From the NCBI GenBank assembly GCA_019671135.1, contig JAHRHY010000012.1, forward strand, positions 1,178,001-1,242,000: a stretch of DNA of 64,000 nt. Direction: 5' to 3'. The notes beneath the pieces were generated by a model that was given only the letters and a program-made list of their open reading frames with translations, did not search any database and was not told where the DNA came from. Made by a program: the position numbers and the translations under genes. This document shows, piece after piece, positions 60,596 to 64,000 of this stretch. Position 1 is the stretch's first letter, and every line of letters begins with the position of its first letter. This DNA comes from Linnemannia hyalina. Lineage: Eukaryota; Mortierellomycota; Mortierellomycetes; Mortierellales; Mortierellaceae.

Positions 60596-60657
60596 GTCCT
60601 TTTACACATCACTTGGACGAGAGCAGTATTGACAAGAGTTTCGCTGGCACGCTGCAG
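60596..60657 (+). repeat. 62-bp direct repeat, copy 2
   Basis: Second copy of the repeat at 60500-60561. It lies about 200 bp before the gag start codon of the adjacent retroelement, probably in its leader or LTR. Confidence 0.95.
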
Positions 60658-60855
60658 TGTATCGTTTTGTGTGATTCTTTTAGGACACTATTGTCACTTC
60701 CCCTCCCCCCAACCTACAACCCCTTCCCCCCCCCCTCCGTACCAATTGAGGACCTAACAGCGGTCCTACAACTCTGGCCGTCGACCCTCTCCCCTGAGTA
60801 ACAATATTTTGGTGATCTATGCAGGGCCAGCAATTGGTACAACAGCAAGAACAAG

Positions 60856-63800
60856 ATGGCAAACCCGACCTTTTACCTCACAAACCTCGAGACATGGACG
60901 AACGCTCAAGACATGGATGTGGAGAGCTGGCTCGCAGATGTATACCAGGTTGCCGATATCACCCAACTTCCGTACCAGCGAGTAGTGAAGCTCAAGACGA
61001 CTGGTATGGCGAAAGGATGGGTGGAGAGATGGGCGTTGGAATTCGCCACCGACGGCAGTAAGGAAAAGTTCTCCACTGACTTTCGAGCGGAGATAGCCAG
61101 ACCACGGACGACCGCCAGTACATATGCTGAGATAATGAGCATCAAGCAGAAGACCGGAGAGTTGACAGACCGGTACATTGCAAGGATGAAGGCCAACATC
61201 AAGCTGCTACAGTTGACGTCCAAACCTGATGCTACCCTGTATACGCTGACCGATGACGCCGAGGCGACTTTCAGTATTGCGTTCTGTCGAGGGTTGATGC
61301 CTGGGCACCCCTTCAAGGTTAAGAACCGAGATCCCGAGCCGACCCTAGCAGGGACCTACGCCGCACTTGCCAAGTATTGCCGCCACAACCAATATGAGGA
61401 GGAGACTTACGAGGACAAGATCCGCAAGGAAGCTGAGAGGCTCGCACCCAGGCATACCACTGGATCGATCGAGATTGCCGGTACCAAGATCCCTGCCGCA
61501 GAGTTTCAAGCCTTCAGAAAGGACTTCGAGCCCGAAACGCTGACAGCAGAAGTTGATGAGATGGTCAAGATGTTTGAGTCCTGGAGTTTGGCATCGTTGG
61601 AAGACCAGACCTCAGCCGGGCGAGTCGCTCGCACAATTGCTCGGCTTCCGGTAGCCGTTGCTCGCAAGGTATTCGGCCACACTAGGTTCGCCCAGCACAT
61701 TCGAGGTGGTGCCATCGAGATGCCAGCCAGCCGCCAAGTCGTGCAACCCAGCGCTACTCCTGCTTCCACCGGGCCCAGATTATGCCATAAGTGCCAGGCA
61801 GAAGGCCATTACGCCAACGAATGCCCTGCTGTTGAGTGTTATCACTGCCATGAAAGAGGACATGTCGCCCGAGTTTGCCCCAACAAGTCCACCACCCCAG
61901 CGACAGGCCCCAACAGTATCCCCGTAACCCAACAAAACTCGATGAGAGTGCAGAGCATCGAAATCGACCACGCCTTGGCCGCGCAGAGGACGACACGCAG
62001 TATGGGTGGGGTCGACCAAAAGCGGCGCCAAGAACGATCGAACCTTCCAGTAGGACCCAAGGCCAAGAAAGATATGAGCCCGGCAAAATCGAAAGTCGTT
62101 GATAGAGCCATGGATTGGGAGGAAGAACCTGTGTCTGGAACCTTAAATGACGCCGCAGGAATTGGGCACATTGAGAGCAGCGACAGAGGGCGGCGTGGAC
62201 CTGTCGGAGTAGTCACGATAGAGCCAGTGACAGAGGAGGCGATTGGCGAGGATGCCGTGAGGAAGAGAAGGCCCAAGCAGAAAGTTGAACCGGATCCAGT
62301 CTTCGTATCCAGTATTGAGAACCTCACCTTTGACGTCGCCACTATCTCGAAGCATGGAGGCCGAATGCCGTCGCAGCTCAAGGCAGCAGTCAGTCGCGTG
62401 TATGCCGACAGCCGGGAGAGACGAAAGAAGGCGAGGGCCAAGAGCAACACCGCGCAGGCTGCGCAACCATCTATAACTGTGGCCAATCGGGGTATCGCAG
62501 TCTCGAGAAAGGCGCTAGGAGATGTAACCACTGTCAGAGTCAACGGCCGTAGTTACCCGAATGCTATCATCGACCCAGGCAATGATAGGACGATGATGGG
62601 GCTCCATGTAGCACAAGACCTCGGACTCGAACTCAAACCAGCCAACCGCGGTATCCTGCTGGCTGATGGCCGATTTGACAACCTCGCAGGATCAACTGGA
62701 CCCATCAAGTTCTATGTCCAAGGGTTCGGTGGGCAGATGGATATGGGCGTGATCGACTGCAAGCGCTCCTACGATTTCCTCCTCGGAGACGACTGGCTAG
62801 CTTTCGTGGGAGCCAGGGCTGCTTTCAGTGGAGGAAAGCGATACTACGTCCGCAAGGAAGGAGTCAACGTTTATTTGGGCACGAGTGATGAACCGCACAG
62901 TGATTCCAGTGGGTCTGAGGAGTACTCTGACGACGATTATAGCGATGAGGATTCGGATGAGGAGTATGAATCGGATGAGTCCACAGGAGATGCCAAAGAA
63001 GGGTTTCGAGCCATGCGAGTGCGGTCCTTCGAGTTGTCAGACATATCGATCCAAGCGCGGTCTGTGGAGACTGTTAACTTGCAGAGCAAGGAGTCACTGG
63101 TGTCGTCGCCTGTGAAGTCACCTGAGTCGTCGCCTGAGTCGTCGCCTGAGTTGCCGCAGTTCAAAGTCGGAGATGTAGTAGTCGACATCAACCCAGCATT
63201 GGAGATGGAGAAGCGAGTACAGATGGTTGAGCTCCTGGAACGGAACAGAGACCGGTTTACAATGGACATGCAGGACTTGGAGGTCACCACCGTCTTAGAG
63301 CACGAGGTCAATGTCATCCCTGGATCGAAGCCGGTATACGTTGGATGGTCGCCTCGATACGCGCCCAAGGAGATGGAGTTCCTCAAGAAGAGTATTTCCG
63401 AGGAATTAGCTACAGGCAAGATCGTCGAGATGGAGTCCGAATGGTGCGCGCCATTGTCCCTGGCGTCCAAAAAGGATGGGAGCATCAGAAAGTGTGTCGC
63501 CTATGTCGGTCTGAATAAGGTCACGGAGAGAGAGAGTTGGCCTCTCCCGAACATCGAGCATATCCTAGACGAGCTGGCCGGTCACCATTACTATTCCAGT
63601 CTGGACGGATTTCAAGGATACTACGTTATTGGAGTGAAGAAGGAGCACCGCAAGTATCTCGGCTTCAGGACCCCGTTCGGAACCTACGCTTACACCGTCA
63701 TGCCGTTTGGTCTCAAGAATGCACCACACACGTTCAGTCGCTTCGTCCAGAAGGTCTATGGCAACCTGATCGGCACCGTGTTGAACGCATACATGGACGA

Positions 63801-64000
63801 CGTCTGTAATAGAGACATGGAATGGGACGAACACTTGGATGGTTTGGATCGGACATTCGCCGCAGCCAGGAAAGGTGGTGTCAAATACAAAGCCTCCAAG
63901 CTCCATTTCGGATACGACAAAGTCGAGTTCACAGGACATATCGTTGGACGAGATGGAATCCAGGTCATGCCCGACAAAGTTGAGAAGGTCCTCAATTTCG
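60856..64000 (+). CDS. Gag-Pol polyprotein of a Ty3/gypsy retrotransposon (partial, runs off right edge)
   Basis: Open from ATG 60856 to the window end, 1048 codons without stop or frameshift between gag and pol. Residues 1-280 are a retrotransposon Gag (LADVYQVADITQLPYQRVVK, then FSIAFCRGLMPGHPF). Two CCHC zinc knuckles lie near 310-340: CHKCQAEGHYANEC and CYHCHERGHVARVC. The protease region shows YPNAIIDPGNDRTMMGLHVA, with Asp-Pro-Gly instead of the usual Asp-Thr/Ser-Gly, then YDFLLGDDWLAF. An acidic Ser/Glu linker follows (about 675-715). Reverse transcriptase shows LNKVTERESWPLPNIEHILD, YYSSLDGFQGYYVIGV, FGTYAYTVMPFGLKNAP and the catalytic AYMDDV. RNase H and integrase would follow outside the window. 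Confidence 0.92.
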   Translation, partial: MANPTFYLTNLETWTNAQDMDVESWLADVYQVADITQLPYQRVVKLKTTGMAKGWVERWALEFATDGSKEKFSTDFRAEIARPRTTASTYAEIMSIKQKTGELTDRYIARMKANIKLLQLTSKPDATLYTLTDDAEATFSIAFCRGLMPGHPFKVKNRDPEPTLAGTYAALAKYCRHNQYEEETYEDKIRKEAERLAPRHTTGSIEIAGTKIPAAEFQAFRKDFEPETLTAEVDEMVKMFESWSLASLEDQTSAGRVARTIARLPVAVARKVFGHTRFAQHIRGGAIEMPASRQVVQPSATPASTGPRLCHKCQAEGHYANECPAVECYHCHERGHVARVCPNKSTTPATGPNSIPVTQQNSMRVQSIEIDHALAAQRTTRSMGGVDQKRRQERSNLPVGPKAKKDMSPAKSKVVDRAMDWEEEPVSGTLNDAAGIGHIESSDRGRRGPVGVVTIEPVTEEAIGEDAVRKRRPKQKVEPDPVFVSSIENLTFDVATISKHGGRMPSQLKAAVSRVYADSRERRKKARAKSNTAQAAQPSITVANRGIAVSRKALGDVTTVRVNGRSYPNAIIDPGNDRTMMGLHVAQDLGLELKPANRGILLADGRFDNLAGSTGPIKFYVQGFGGQMDMGVIDCKRSYDFLLGDDWLAFVGARAAFSGGKRYYVRKEGVNVYLGTSDEPHSDSSGSEEYSDDDYSDEDSDEEYESDESTGDAKEGFRAMRVRSFELSDISIQARSVETVNLQSKESLVSSPVKSPESSPESSPELPQFKVGDVVVDINPALEMEKRVQMVELLERNRDRFTMDMQDLEVTTVLEHEVNVIPGSKPVYVGWSPRYAPKEMEFLKKSISEELATGKIVEMESEWCAPLSLASKKDGSIRKCVAYVGLNKVTERESWPLPNIEHILDELAGHHYYSSLDGFQGYYVIGVKKEHRKYLGFRTPFGTYAYTVMPFGLKNAPHTFSRFVQKVYGNLIGTVLNAYMDDVCNRDMEWDEHLDGLDRTFAAARKGGVKYKASKLHFGYDKVEFTGHIVGRDGIQVMPDKVEKVLNF

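Larger units (their letters stand above)
60220..60855. other. ATP4 promoter and leader of the retroelement
   Basis: 636 bp. The left part is ATP4 upstream DNA. The right part carries a 62-bp direct repeat and the region just before gag. I could not find LTR ends or a clear primer-binding site. Confidence 0.45.
60500..64000 (+). mobile_element. Ty3/gypsy-type LTR retrotransposon, 5' part
   Basis: Gag, zinc knuckles, protease and reverse transcriptase follow each other in one open frame, the Ty3/gypsy order as far as it can be read; integrase would lie beyond the window. The left boundary is uncertain; I begin at the 62-bp repeat, which may belong to the leader. The frame has no stop over more than 3.1 kb, so the copy looks young. 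Confidence 0.85.

Noticed and set aside
60500..60657. Direct repeats considered as a CRISPR-like array
   Set aside because: Only two copies with one 34-bp spacer, in a fungal genome next to a retroelement; no array structure or cas genes.

Overview
The window is nuclear DNA from a filamentous fungus. Almost every gene is split by short introns (about 50-350 bp, GT-AG, usually GTAAGT-like donors and TAG/CAG acceptors), and the conserved proteins are of fungal type. A GABA-B-like class C receptor, absent from most Dikarya, together with the codon use and intron density, points to an early-diverging lineage; Mortierellomycota/Mucoromycota is my best guess. That placement is inference. I rebuilt gene models by hand from splice signals and required the reading phase to close across all exons.

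Region 1 (0.3-15.1 kb) is dominated by valine/isoleucine metabolism. It holds the acetolactate synthase regulatory subunit (ILV6, -), 3-hydroxyisobutyryl-CoA hydrolase of valine breakdown (-), ketol-acid reductoisomerase (ILV5, -) and the acetolactate synthase catalytic subunit (ILV2, +). ILV5 and ILV2 diverge from a 1.8-kb spacer. A decayed protein kinase and unassigned sequence lie between. Ilv6+Ilv2 make acetohydroxyacids and Ilv5 reduces and isomerises them, so the first two steps of the pathway sit together.

Region 2 (15.4-36.2 kb) is housekeeping: nuclear cap-binding subunit CBP20 (-), the SSU-processome WD protein Utp12/WDR3 (+), a relic-rich 3.4-kb gap with pieces of a short-chain dehydrogenase on both strands, ribonucleotide reductase large subunit RNR1 (-), an unknown Gln-rich protein (-), phosphoacetylglucosamine mutase for UDP-GlcNAc and chitin (+), and proteasome subunit beta-7/PRE4 (-).

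Region 3 (38.3-51.2 kb) holds a nine-exon class C GPCR with a PH-like tail (-), a Gln/Ser-rich disordered protein (+), the COX assembly factor PET100 (-), a Cys-rich cell-surface protein with a GPI-type tail (+) and a decayed tandem copy of it.

Region 4 (51.5-64 kb) holds the 5'-3' exoribonuclease XRN1 (13 exons, -), ATP synthase subunit b/ATP4 (-), and the 5' part of a Ty3/gypsy retrotransposon running off the right edge. I found no tRNA, rRNA or CRISPR array.
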